The notes beneath the pieces were generated by a model. That model was not told the origin of the DNA. It ran no database searches and worked only from the letters and a program-made list of their open reading frames with translations. A DNA stretch of 64,000 bases from Haberlea rhodopensis (taxonomy: Eukaryota; Streptophyta; Magnoliopsida; Lamiales; Gesneriaceae), in the NCBI GenBank assembly GCA_907163345.1, contig CAJQUN010000061.1:1550001-1614000 (forward strand), read 5' to 3'. Positions within the stretch are counted from its first letter, which is position 1. Every line of letters starts with the position of its first letter. The position numbers were made by a program, and so were the translations under genes. Shown in pieces: positions 44,381-54,484 of the stretch.

Positions 44381-46214
44381 TGTTGGAATCGAAGAGGGGG
44401 GGTGAATGAGATTCCTTGGCTACTTTAGCTTTTTAAAATGAGTTTGCAAAATAAAAGAGTTTGCGCTTGCGGAAGGCTTAAGTCAATCGATAAATAAAAG
44501 AAATAAAGAAGTAAACAAATAAATAAATGCGTAATGAAATAAAGCGGTAAATGACAAGGATATTTGTTATAGAAGTTCGGCGATGAATCGCCTACGTCTC
44601 CTCTTCCCGGTTAGATAACCTCCAACCGAGGTTCCACTAGAATAAATGATCTTGGCCTTGAGGGCTCCAAGTTAGCCACAACCCAACTCTTCCCGAGTTT
44701 ACAAAGCTCTTCCCGAGCACAATACTCTTCACGAGTACACAAAGCTCTTCACGAGCTACCAACACTCTTCACGAGTCTTCTTGGCCTTAAGGGCTCCAAG
44801 GATAGCCACAACACATGCACCAACTTTACTTGTTGGCGACTTTACAATTTTCCAACTTGCTTTGGTGTTGGAGGACCTTTACAAGAAACTCAATCAAACA
44901 CCTTCAAGGTGTACCAATACGAAGAATCAAAACTCACACAACAAGAAATGAATTACAAACTCCAATACACACAAATGTATGAAGTTTGCAATGCTAAAGT
45001 AATTTGAATTGATCAAGGCTTTCTTGTAGTTTATAGTCTTGTTTCTTGCCTTCAAAAAGCTCCAAAAGATCCATATTTATAGTGTAGGAGGCCCCCAAAG
45101 CTCCTACTAGCCGTTGCTACACATAAGGCTTGAATCACGCCTCGATCGCCTCGGAAATCGCCTCGGGCGATCACCCATCGCCACCCTTTAACGGTCAAAT
45201 CTGGCCCAGATCGCCTCGGGCGATCTCCCCATCGCCTGGGGCGATCATCAATGATAAACAAGGCCGTAGGTAAAGTTCTGGATCGCCTCGGGCGTTCCGT
45301 GCATCGCCTGGGGCGATCGCCCTTCAAAAAATGGCCTAGGAAGCATTCTGGATCGCCTAGGGCGAGGTTGACCATCGCCTGGGGCGATCTGATCGCCAGC
45401 GTGCCCACCGTGCCATCGCTTCAGTCGATGGTGCGCAACATGGCTCGGATCGCCTGAGGTGATGGCCCGGATCGCCTGAGGTGATCTGCCAGATTTCAGC
45501 ACTCTCAAACTTTGCACTATTCGACCATCTTAAGCTCATTTCTGGGAAAAGTGGTAAACATGAAAGTTGTAGCTCGTCCTCTTATCTAGGTGTGTACAAA
45601 ATTTAATTGCATTTCATTAAGGTATGAAGAAGTTATGCCCAAAATGCTACAGTCGCTCAAACCTTGCTACAATCTGCACTTGTTATGACTTCCATGACAT
45701 TTTGCTCCATGATGCAATCCGAATTGGACTGAGATGTTCGAATATGAAATCTAGAATATTGAGTTTTCTTTCCAACATCTTTGGATTCACCTTGTTCGGA
45801 GCATCGAGCCAAGAGATATAATCAAAACATTGCACTACGCTCCAATTGGCTATATGAATTTGCCCACCAACGGACCATTGGTTTGTGGGTCTTCATCCCA
45901 TCATAAGAAATTGTTCCAACATCATTCCACACATGTTGAACACTTAAATTGGTTGTTCATAGATGTCATTCCTTCTCGTCCAAGCTCAATAGATTCCTTG
46001 ATAAAAATCACCGCTTGTCCTATGAACTCGCATATGTTATTGTATAACTTGGGTTCTCTTCCATTGGTCTTCCCAACCAATTTATCAATATAACCCTGTA
46101 CACTAAGTAGACATATTAGTATAACAAATGCAAGTTTTGTTGATCATCAAAACTCAAAGATTAACCGGGGATAATTTAACGCATTAAACGCAACCATGCG
46201 TTTAAGGCTCAACA
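44381..46214 (-). repeat. Right (5') LTR of the gag-only copia element
   Basis: Near-identical to the left LTR, with the TATA box at 45074-45081 and the GGCGATC cluster at 45138-45490. A 4-bp gap ('cttctatatg' against 'ctatatg') at about 45850 and a few substitutions separate the two. Confidence 0.92.
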
Positions 46215-46219
46215 GATCG

Positions 46220-49200
46220 GATAACCCACGGTCACCGATCCACACAAAACACATCTCAAAAGATGTTTACACCGGTGTGTTCCAAGAAATCATAGCTTGG
46301 TCCAACACACCATCGAGACTCCACAAAGTCTCAAGTTTCCAAAAGGCATGCAAGAGAGTCAATTGCATTCTCAACACCTGTGTCGACAACGACACCAACT
46401 AATCCGAGCCCTGACAATCCTTCGGTTACCCTAGGATTTAACAATCCCAACCCAGGGACGCTATCGAATAACTCAAACAGAAGTTACTAGTAAGGAATTA
46501 CCTCAACCCAAACAAGGCAACCCTTCCTCAAAGGGAGTTAACCGAACATCACGATCATCCTAGAACACATCGTGCCATTTAGATTTCCAATCTCAAGGCA
46601 TCCCAAATCTCTCATCAAAGATTCATTCATCCGAGCATAGTATATTAACCCGACGCTCGACGAGTACCAATAAGCTGGCCTCTGAATAAGCACCGATATT
46701 CATGTCCAAGCATCAATGCCACAAGCATACTCGAAATACCCGGCTAGGGTATCCTCAAATACACCCATGAGCCCCACATACAAAAGTCAATCCCCAGTTA
46801 TTCTCACTCAAAGGAGAACGATGATCGACGAACCAACCACATACAGTGTGATCCCAAAATCAACACTACACCACCAACCCATCGAATCTCTCAAAGATTC
46901 TCAATAGGTATACCAATCCCTCTTTCCTCACAAGGAAAATGTCATGTTCCCATGACCCACCAACCTCGAATCACCGTTCGGAAAAACATGGATATACCTA
47001 CATCGACATGCATCCCGGAACCAGTAAACACACAATGGTTCAGAATTGGGCGCCATTGCCACTAACACTCAAAACAGAATCCGTATACTCATTCTAAGGA
47101 TGCTCTGTACTAATACTATAGTACTCCCCATCCTCGAGCATCTCCCGAGAGACGTCTCCACATGCGTCTCACCGAAAAGCAAAGCGATTACCCCGTCCAA
47201 CACTAGAAATGCTCACCATGGTTGATTCACAATCAATCTCTCAATCAACATCAACTGTCTCCATGACAGTAAACACCACATCTCGCCAAGAGATACGAGC
47301 AACGAAGTAGTGTTAAACCACTTACTATAATCCACAATTCGATCATGTCTCCCAGTGCATCCCAAATTCATGGATTCCCAGATCGAGTTAACAATGACTT
47401 GTTGACACTCTTGTTGGCACCCCAACAAAACTGAGCTGTCCTCAGACAAGTCCCACAACAAAAGCGCACAACCATTCCGTGAGGTATTCACAACCTCAAC
47501 CTCATGTATAGTGGTGACTGCTAGAGTCCACCATAAACATCATCGTATCACCGTACGATTTACCAAACTCGACCCCAACGAGCAACATAACAGCTACAAC
47601 AAGTCCATCATGGCACTGCGCAACACGCGGCAAGCAAAATCGCTGCCTCCTTAGGTTTTAACCAAACCTACCAACGCATCACACGTTCCATCTCGGTATA
47701 CCATACCGTCACATCCATTAGAGTAGTGGGTCATCACCCAATATTTCTCTAATACCAATGCACAAAGGACATCCCGGTGCCATTGCTCAACCACGAAGCC
47801 ATCCTAACCCATTAGGACCTATCCCACACCCTCAAGGGTGGGCGTGACCATGTCCACCACACGTCACATCGACAAAAGCTGTAGTTTCCTCAACGACTAC
47901 TTCTATCGCCAATCACTTGGCCAAAGACCATCCCGACGAGTACACCTAAAGGTACCACTACTCGTAAAATAAATACTTCAACACACGCTGCGGTATACAC
48001 ACATGTATAACACATCCAGTCCTTGATCGAGCAAACTTGCTCGGCATAAGGGTCACGTCAACCGGTGACGTAGGCACCACCTTTTGCCCAACATCGGCAC
48101 CTCAAAATATACCACTAAAACGTCTACACAATTGTATTATTTAACGCAACGATGTTACACGTCTACATAAAACATCCACTATGCCGTCATCTCGTGACGG
48201 TAATGCCGACACATGACATTCAATTCATCGTCAACTAGTGACGGTACATGGCAACATACAACAACTACAACTACATCGTCAACCGTGACGATACATGCCA
48301 AAACACATAATACTCAATACAACAACGCCAACCCGTGACGGCACATGCCAAAACACATGGTATCTAAAATAATACTAAAGAAACAGTAATATACCTCCAT
48401 TTCTTGCTAACAAAGTAGCGGTCTACCTGTCTCCGTCGCTCAACAGCAATATGCAATCAGCACCCGTCGCTCGAGGACGGTATAATCCCATGCTGTATAC
48501 CTAGCGGCATAATCCATCGCTACAAAATTGACGGCATGATCCCTCGTCACACAATCAGTAGCATGAGCCTTGCTATGCACATCCGGGTACGAACCATCAT
48601 CAACAGAATAGCGGAATGAGACGTCGCTATATATATAATCGACGGCAAGAACCACCGCCATGGACTCAGCGGAATGTACCATTGCTAAACACATGTCCGG
48701 CGGCATGAACCATCGGTAATAACATAGCGGAAAAGACATCGCTATACACGCACCTGGCGGAATAATCATCGCCAATAATACAGCGGCATGAACCATCGCT
48801 CGATATACCTGGCGGCATGAACCATCGCCAATAATACAGCAGCATGAACCATCGCTCGATATACCTGGCGGCATGAACAATGGCCAATGACATAGCGGAA
48901 AGAGGCATCGCTACACATGTACCCGGCGGCATGAACCATCGCCAATCAATATTGCGGAATGAGACATCGCTATCAATATACCTGGCGGCATGAACCATCG
49001 CCAACCAATATAGCGGAATGAGACATCGCTATCAATATACCTGGCGGCATGAACCATCGCCAACTGAATCAGCGGAACAGATCAAGGACTCAAGAGGCAC
49101 TCACATGCATGTAGCACTTTGTTCCTTTCGGACCCAATAGGTGGCTCACATTACATGCAGCACTTTGTTCCCGATCGCGTCGCTCAAATATCGATAATGT

Positions 49201-49752
49201 GGCTGTTCCGGTCTTGTTATAACAACGGAATTTTAGGACCCCTCGCTTCGACATATAGCGGCATCATATGATATCCCTCGCATCGACAATGACAGCGGCA
49301 TGTACATCACTTCGACATGATAGCAGCAAATATCATATTACCATCGCTTCATATGACAGCGGCAAGTACCTCCCTCACTCGAATATAACAACCACCAGAA
49401 TCTTCCACTAGTTCCATATACCTGCATCAAGGTTAATACAATAGTTCACAAATCCTACTACGTCATATCGGCGGCTCAATAATATCCCTCGCTTCGACAA
49501 TGACAGCAGCACGTACATCGCTTCGACATGACAGCGGCAAATATTATGATCCATCGCTGATGATATACCCGTAGTAGGACGCTAAGAGTAACACATTGTA
49601 TATTCAATAACAATTGAAATCATACCACAATATCCCACTGTCTGTTGTCAACCATCACTGTCCTTAGACATCATATCACATTTCTCATTTCCTGATTTTC
49701 CTACAAAATCAGATCCCTTAGCACATAATACATGGAGTGCCAGACATTACGA
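46220..49752 (-). other. Hairpin-dense non-coding interior of the LTR element
   Basis: No real ORF on either strand. The region is packed with short perfect inverted repeats of many different sequences and 3-8-nt loops, for example GTCATG/CATGAC (46941, 46951), ACTGTC/GACAGT (47254, 47265), TTGTTGG/CCAACAA (47411, 47422), ATCGTA/TACGAT (47542, 47554), TAGGTTT/AAACCTA (47652, 47664), CGGTAT/ATACCG (47694, 47703), TCCTAA/TTAGGA (47802, 47812). The second half becomes a tandem array (next entry). 49230-49570 has repeated 'cgcttcgacatgacagcggc'. Minus-strand frames at 48440-49004 translate the repeats and are not genes. Confidence 0.75.
48502..49062. repeat. Tandem array of mini-hairpins
   Basis: About 19 hairpins in 560 bp, spaced roughly 28 nt, most with an 11-nt loop of the form GCATGAACCAT or GAATGAGACAT. 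Stems alternate between TAGCG/CGCTA (48502, 48608, 48724, 48893, 49010) and TGGCG/CGCCA (48755, 48810, 48983, 49042), with one TGACG/CGTCA (48529-48533, 48545-48549). A few copies carry one mismatch. Confidence 0.85.
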
Positions 49753-51977
49753 TAAAGGGAACTATATGGAAAGTGGTACACCATACCACCTATAAATTGC
49801 TCACTTCCTTTATTCCATTCCATGCAATTTCCGATTCCCTAGATTAAGACCATTTAATACATCATGCACCCATGTAATACACTAATCACAATCTCAATTC
49901 ATCTAGCAATTCCCTAGTTAATTGCTCACACATATGATGAAAGGAAAAAGGTTCATGCCTTTTTATACAACCCATATACACATAATTATTGCTCACACAC
50001 GAGCATCGAATAAACCTATGTGTACGTAATGTATAAAAAGAGCATACACAATATCCAGCTCCACATGGGCTCCGGTGCCTCGATCCTGGAATCGCCTCCA
50101 ATCCATAGCTCGATCACAGCTCTAGAGCTACCGTTGTACCTATTTCACCTGCCCCAACAGAGACAGCCCCCACACGGGGTGAGCATACCAATTCCACCAA
50201 ACCAATAATCACAATTATATAATTCATTACAACAATGTAATTGCTAAGAATTTAAATGATACACCCTGGATGGCATCACCCTCATCCAGGATCCCACTGT
50301 ATTGTCCCTGTTCTCAAAACAACCAAAATCATCAAATTCCAAATATCCAGTTAATCATTACACTGATTAACTATATCTCTAATCCAATTCAATATCGAGA
50401 GAGGAATAAAATACAGATATCCTAGATATCTAGCCAAAGGTCACATTTCCCCGCCCACTCAAAAGTAGCGGTATCACTTACCGATGTTCGCTCCATAGCG
50501 ACCACATCCCGACAATTGCTCGCTCCAAGGCGGCACGAAACAATACATAAGACCGACCAACATCACACACCCAGTCCCGTTTCCATTAATCAATTATTGC
50601 AAGACACCATATATTATGTATCGACTACTAACCCTTACCAATCATCTATCTCATGCACAACAATTGCAATAATATAATTAAGGTCATGCTCGTACGTTAC
50701 ACGTACCTTAATTTTCCATAGTCCAAGCCAAACCTTGCTTGAGTTCCATGCCTTGAGAAATATGTGCTAAAACACATAAACAACTCATAATCAAGTATAA
50801 GCATGCAATCACGTGCCCACACACGTTTGCAACCTCAAAACCCATCGTCAATCCATGACGATTACCAAAGAAAAGCCCCCAGCTAGGCATGCATAATACC
50901 CAAAAATATTCCATTTAAAACTTTTAAAAGATAGCCAAAAACTCAACCGAGAGTTCCGTTTAATTTGACTTGGCTCCAACCAAACCATTTTAAAAGTCTA
51001 GCATTCCCATTGGAATGTGAACAATGCCCTGGAAGCCGACCATTTAAGTCGCAAATCCAAAATCCCACGAAAAAGCCAAGAAAACCAAAATTCACCTGCT
51101 GGCGATCGATCGCTAGCCCCTTGGCGATCGATCGCTCGATATAGCGATCGATCGCTACCATGCTGAAAAGCCTACTGCCAGCGGGTGATCGATCGCTCGC
51201 CACAGGCGAACGATCGCTACGTCCTGCAACACGAAAATTCACCATTTCAAAAGCTTAAAACCTCCACAAATCACACCCCAACTCCTTCCAACCCAAACCA
51301 ACAATAATATAACACCATAGAACCTCCAACAAGGGTTAAAAACCCATTTTAAAACAAAACCATAAGATTTCAAGATTTTTACAAAATCTCCCAAAACCAA
51401 CCCAAATTCAAAACTCAACCAAACCCATCAAAAATACAATCAAATCAAAGATAAAAGAGAGGAGAATGAGATTATCAGCTTTTCTTCAAGAAATCCGGCC
51501 CCTAAATCGTGTTCCCAACGATTTTGTTGAAGGGGAAAGGAGGGGAAGGGTTTTGGGGTAAAGTGGGGAGAGAGAAAGGGAAGAGAGCGATGACAGAGAG
51601 ATGATTACGGGAAAAATGACGGAATCCCGAGTCCATCTGGTATATAGCAAAAATGCTCCAAAATAACAATACCCTCACAAATACATCACGATTCATTAAA
51701 AATCATCTGTTTTCAAAAACTCTCTCTCCAACATCAAATCCCCATACCAGCCCCAACAAAAAGCACCCCGGACTCCAAGTCCCACCAAAAACCCAACTCA
51801 TAGGTTTTCCACCAAAATGAGAATACAACTCAACCTTTGGATCCAACGATCCCAATTGCCCGATTTAACAACCTCGGGAGACCCAAAACCGTAATTAATT
51901 CCTAATTGCCACAATTAAAAATCCATTAAGGATTATTACCACACCGGGATTAACACCATTAATCCCCGGGCATGACA
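49753..51977 (-). repeat. Right LTR (LTR-B) of the non-coding LTR element
   Basis: Matches LTR-A from 36868 to 39150 with a few percent difference by eye, including shorter palindrome runs at 51100-51220. The left boundary is where clear similarity starts; 49714-49752 shows only weak similarity. CGATT and viral sequence follow at 51978. Confidence 0.85.
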
Positions 51978-51992
51978 CGATTCAAGAAAATT

Positions 51993-52304
51993 ATGGACCC
52001 GAACGAATGTTCGAAGTGTCATGCTTACATGTGGTATTTCCAGAAATTGGAAAAACTAAATCAAAAGCATATGGCAGAAGCTCAACGTTTCAGCCATAAG
52101 TGGAAACTTTTACGAGGAACAGGTGTATTAGACACACCCGGTATAAACCATTACAAGAAACTCGAAATGATGGCTAAGAGGCTCCATCAAGTGAACCTCA
52201 AACTACAGTTCGAGTTAGCTGAACTTCAGGAGGACGATCATCCTGAACGTGAAGATGTGGTTCCAGCCACTAATGATCCAACAGGGTCTGGACCGGATGA
52301 TTAG
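51993..52304 (+). CDS. Pararetrovirus small ORF 1 (unknown function)
   Basis: 103 codons, ATG 51993 to TAG 52302-52304. The open frame begins further left inside the LTR, which cannot be the viral start. The protein is Lys/Glu-rich, with CSKCHAYMWYF near the N-terminus (a CxxC pair), a helical, probably coiled-coil middle (HMAEAQRFSHKW, then KLEMMAKRLHQVNLKLQFEL) and an acidic tail. I do not recognise the family. It occupies the position of the small first ORF of several caulimovirids. The next ORF starts one base after its stop (TAG-g-ATG), as expected for polycistronic viral RNA. Intact, but expression is unlikely with the LTR element upstream. Confidence 0.6.
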   Translation: MDPNECSKCHAYMWYFQKLEKLNQKHMAEAQRFSHKWKLLRGTGVLDTPGINHYKKLEMMAKRLHQVNLKLQFELAELQEDDHPEREDVVPATNDPTGSGPDD

Positions 52305-52305
52305 G

Positions 52306-52695
52306 ATGGGAGAACCAACCTTTCGAGAAATCGAGCCAGATTCTTCAAAGATTTCCCAAGATCATAGAGAGATCTAGAAGACAGTGCATCGCTATGGATA
52401 CCTTCACTACCATGTCCCTGCACAAATCCATCAGATCCAGAGTCAGATGGAGACCATGATTAAACATCAGAATGAGATTCTTGAAAACCTTCAAGATGTC
52501 CAATCCCGAGTGAAGGAATTGGAGTCGAGGCCCAGTCCTACGGGAGGAAGGAACGGAGGATGGTTGCCACCATCTTACGGAACAGAACCCCTTTTACACC
52601 AAAAAGGGAAAGCAGAGGAGGTCCGGAGGCCTTTGACGGAGACTGAAAAAATGATTGCAGTCCTACGAGGAGAACCAATACATCCCACAAAGTAA
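52306..52695 (+). pseudogene. Pararetrovirus ORF 2, coiled-coil (virion-associated-like) protein
   Basis: ATG 52306, one base after ORF 1, in-frame TAG at 52375-52377, then open to TAA 52693-52695. It contains a heptad-like helix (HQIQSQMETMIKHQNEILEN, then LQDVQSRVKELESR), a basic/Pro-rich middle and a short C-terminal end. This resembles the virion-associated proteins of Caulimoviridae (coiled coil then basic tail), but the match is by layout only. Its stop overlaps the next start (TAATG), a tight viral coupling. The TAG is shared with the copy at 39479-39868. Confidence 0.6.
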
Positions 52696-54112
52696 TGGAA
52701 AGAATCAACCTGGAAGATCACGGGATCTTGCTGATTCATTTGTGGGATTAAATCTCATGGACATCAAGACAGGAGAGCTTGTACAAAGACCTCCACCACA
52801 AGAAAGTTTCGGGTCACACAACCCACCCAAAGGTGATCAAAGTATGCCACACAGGGAAGATTTCATCTCAGCAACTTTGGATCCCCCTGTTGGAACAAGA
52901 AACTGTTCCCGAAGGCCAGATATTCATCAGACGCCCTACGGAAAATCACAGCTAGATCCAATCCATCCATATGGACTTATGCTCAACATGGATATTTTGG
53001 ATTTCAAAAACAGAGAAATTCTTATTGATGAATGGGCTTCAGCAATGAGAATAGCAGCAGGAACACTTGACTTAAGCAAGGAATGATTCATTTTACTTCT
53101 AAAAATGAGTCTGGAAGGATCAATCAAGATTGCCTGGGATCTAGGAGACCCAGGAACCAAGGAAGAAGTTTTGGCCGGAAAGTCACTGAAAGAGATCGTG
53201 GACAAGATGGCAAGATTCTTTAAAATCTGTTTCATTGGAATAAGCTATTTCGAAGGAATGGAGGAAGAGAATGCTAAGAAATACAGACAAGCTCTAATTA
53301 GCCTGGAACTACATGACATCTGCTATGTAGACGAATACATCAAACTCTTTACAGAGTATCGATGGAAGTCGAAGATAGCAGAAAAAGATGCAGCAGGGCT
53401 ATTCTTTGCCAAAATTCCGAGCCCATGGAGAGAAATGTTTATCCAGGAATATACACCGCATGCAATCGAGACGTTGTCCAGGAGAATGTCATTTCTCAAA
53501 GTAAAGCTGGCGGAGTGGTGATATCAAGCAAAGCTCCAGAAAAATTTCAAGAAGTTCAGAGGAATCAACAAAATGGCTCATCTTTGTTGTACGGGAAATG
53601 ATATCCCTACAATCATAGGGAAGTACCCACAAATGCGAAAGATGAAGAAGCACAAAAGTCATCCATATGCCCAAAGAGGTGGTTCAAAAAGAAGTAGGTC
53701 TTCATGGAGACCTATAAAGTTCTGGTCAAAGCAGAAAGCCTGAAGCTACAGATCGGGGCAAAGATCAGGACCAACAAGGAGTAGAACCTCGTGGACAGGT
53801 TCTAATCAAGCTAGTTGTAGCAAAGCAACAACAAAGAGGACTTTCAGACGCACACCCACCCGTGCAAATGAAAGTTTCAGAGATTGTAACTGCTGGACAT
53901 GTGGAGCAAGAGGACATATCTCTATAGATTGTCCGGAAAAGCAAAGACGAGGAGTAAGGCAATTCGAGCATACCAAGGAATTTGAAGATGCTGTCTATTT
54001 CCAGGATTTGGTACAGGTGTATCAATTTGAGAATATTCCCTCAGATGAAAGCATCTACGAAGAAGAGATCTATTCTGAAGATGGAGGTGAATCTAGCTCA
54101 GAATCAGAGTGA
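52695..54112 (+). pseudogene. Pararetrovirus coat-protein-like ORF with CCHC knuckle
   Basis: ATG 52695. A 1-nt deletion near 52718 shifts the frame (compare the intact copy at 39868), after which one frame runs to TGA 54110-54112 interrupted by TGA at 53084, 53519 and 53741. Visible: ILIDEWASAMRIAA and KYRQALISLELHD (caulimovirid capsid-like helical core), a Lys/Arg-rich stretch around 53640-53880, the knuckle CWTCGARGHISIDC (53891-53932) and an acidic Glu/Ser tail. The capsid packages viral DNA; the basic stretch and knuckle bind nucleic acid. Each TGA could come from CGA by one C-to-T change, as expected for methylated DNA. The end overlaps the movement-protein start by 32 nt. Confidence 0.78.
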
Positions 54113-54484
54113 AGGAGAGTTCCTTCAGCACGTGATTAGAGAAGAGCCGTCGGGGTTTTTCTCTTATACCACGGTTTCTCATAAAACCCTTTTGAGGATC
54201 ATGAAAGAAGAACCAAAGCTTCAGATGTACGATGGATTTACAATTGGAGCAATGGAAAAAGCCATGGATATGATCGGTCTTCGAAGCAGGAAGCATCAGA
54301 TTATCCATAGGGTAACAACAGGTGAATTTGCGATCCCAATGGAATTCACGGGAAACCAAATTGAGATGCAGTTGATCCCCTACAGAGAAATCCAGGAGAT
54401 TACGAACAAGGTCAAAAGAGAAGTTGCTAACACGCTCTCATGGATTCATATTGGAGCCATTAGAGTAATCATCAAGGCAACTTT
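54081..54484 (+). CDS. Pararetrovirus movement protein, N-terminal part
   Basis: ATG 54081, inside the end of the coat-like ORF. About 134 codons are read before the chromovirus insertion. The segment SWIHIGAIRVIIKATF is the start of the 30K-superfamily core. The remainder is at 63321-63990 in register once one ACTTT is removed. In Caulimoviridae this protein lines plasmodesmata with tubules and moves virions between cells. The start is chosen because the next upstream Met codons lie in coat-coding sequence. Confidence 0.78.

Larger units (their letters stand above)
40163..46214 (-). mobile_element. Gag-only (TR-GAG-like) copia element, SIRE-related
   Basis: LTRs 40163-42000 and 44381-46214, TSD GATCG at 40158-40162 and 46215-46219. 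On the minus strand the primer site TGGTATCAGAGCC is beside the right LTR and a polypurine tract (AAAAAGGGGGAGAT) beside the left. The 2.4-kb interior encodes only gag; protease, integrase, RT and RNase H are absent. LTRs are nearly identical (1838 and 1834 bp), so the insertion is young and must have used another element's enzymes. Confidence 0.92.
36797..51977 (-). mobile_element. Large non-coding LTR element (LARD-like) in the viral leader
   Basis: LTR copies at 36797-39150 and about 49753-51977. Outer ends are TGTAAGAGCCC (left) and CCCGGGCATGACA (right), with TSD CGATT at 36792-36796 and 51978-51982. End sequences suggest a Ty3-type element reading right to left. The interior (39966-40162 and 46220-49752) has no gag or pol and is unusually rich in short hairpins. 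Odd points: the right LTR lacks a clear match to the first ~71 bp of the left LTR, no primer site is seen beside it, and the left LTR is followed by a copy of viral sequence instead of a polypurine tract. The interior has therefore been rearranged. Confidence 0.8.

Noticed and set aside
48440..49004. Minus-strand frames of 112-146 codons with repeated MPPGI-type phrases
   Set aside because: They translate the mini-hairpin array; frame and phrase shift with unit length, and there is no start context or domain.
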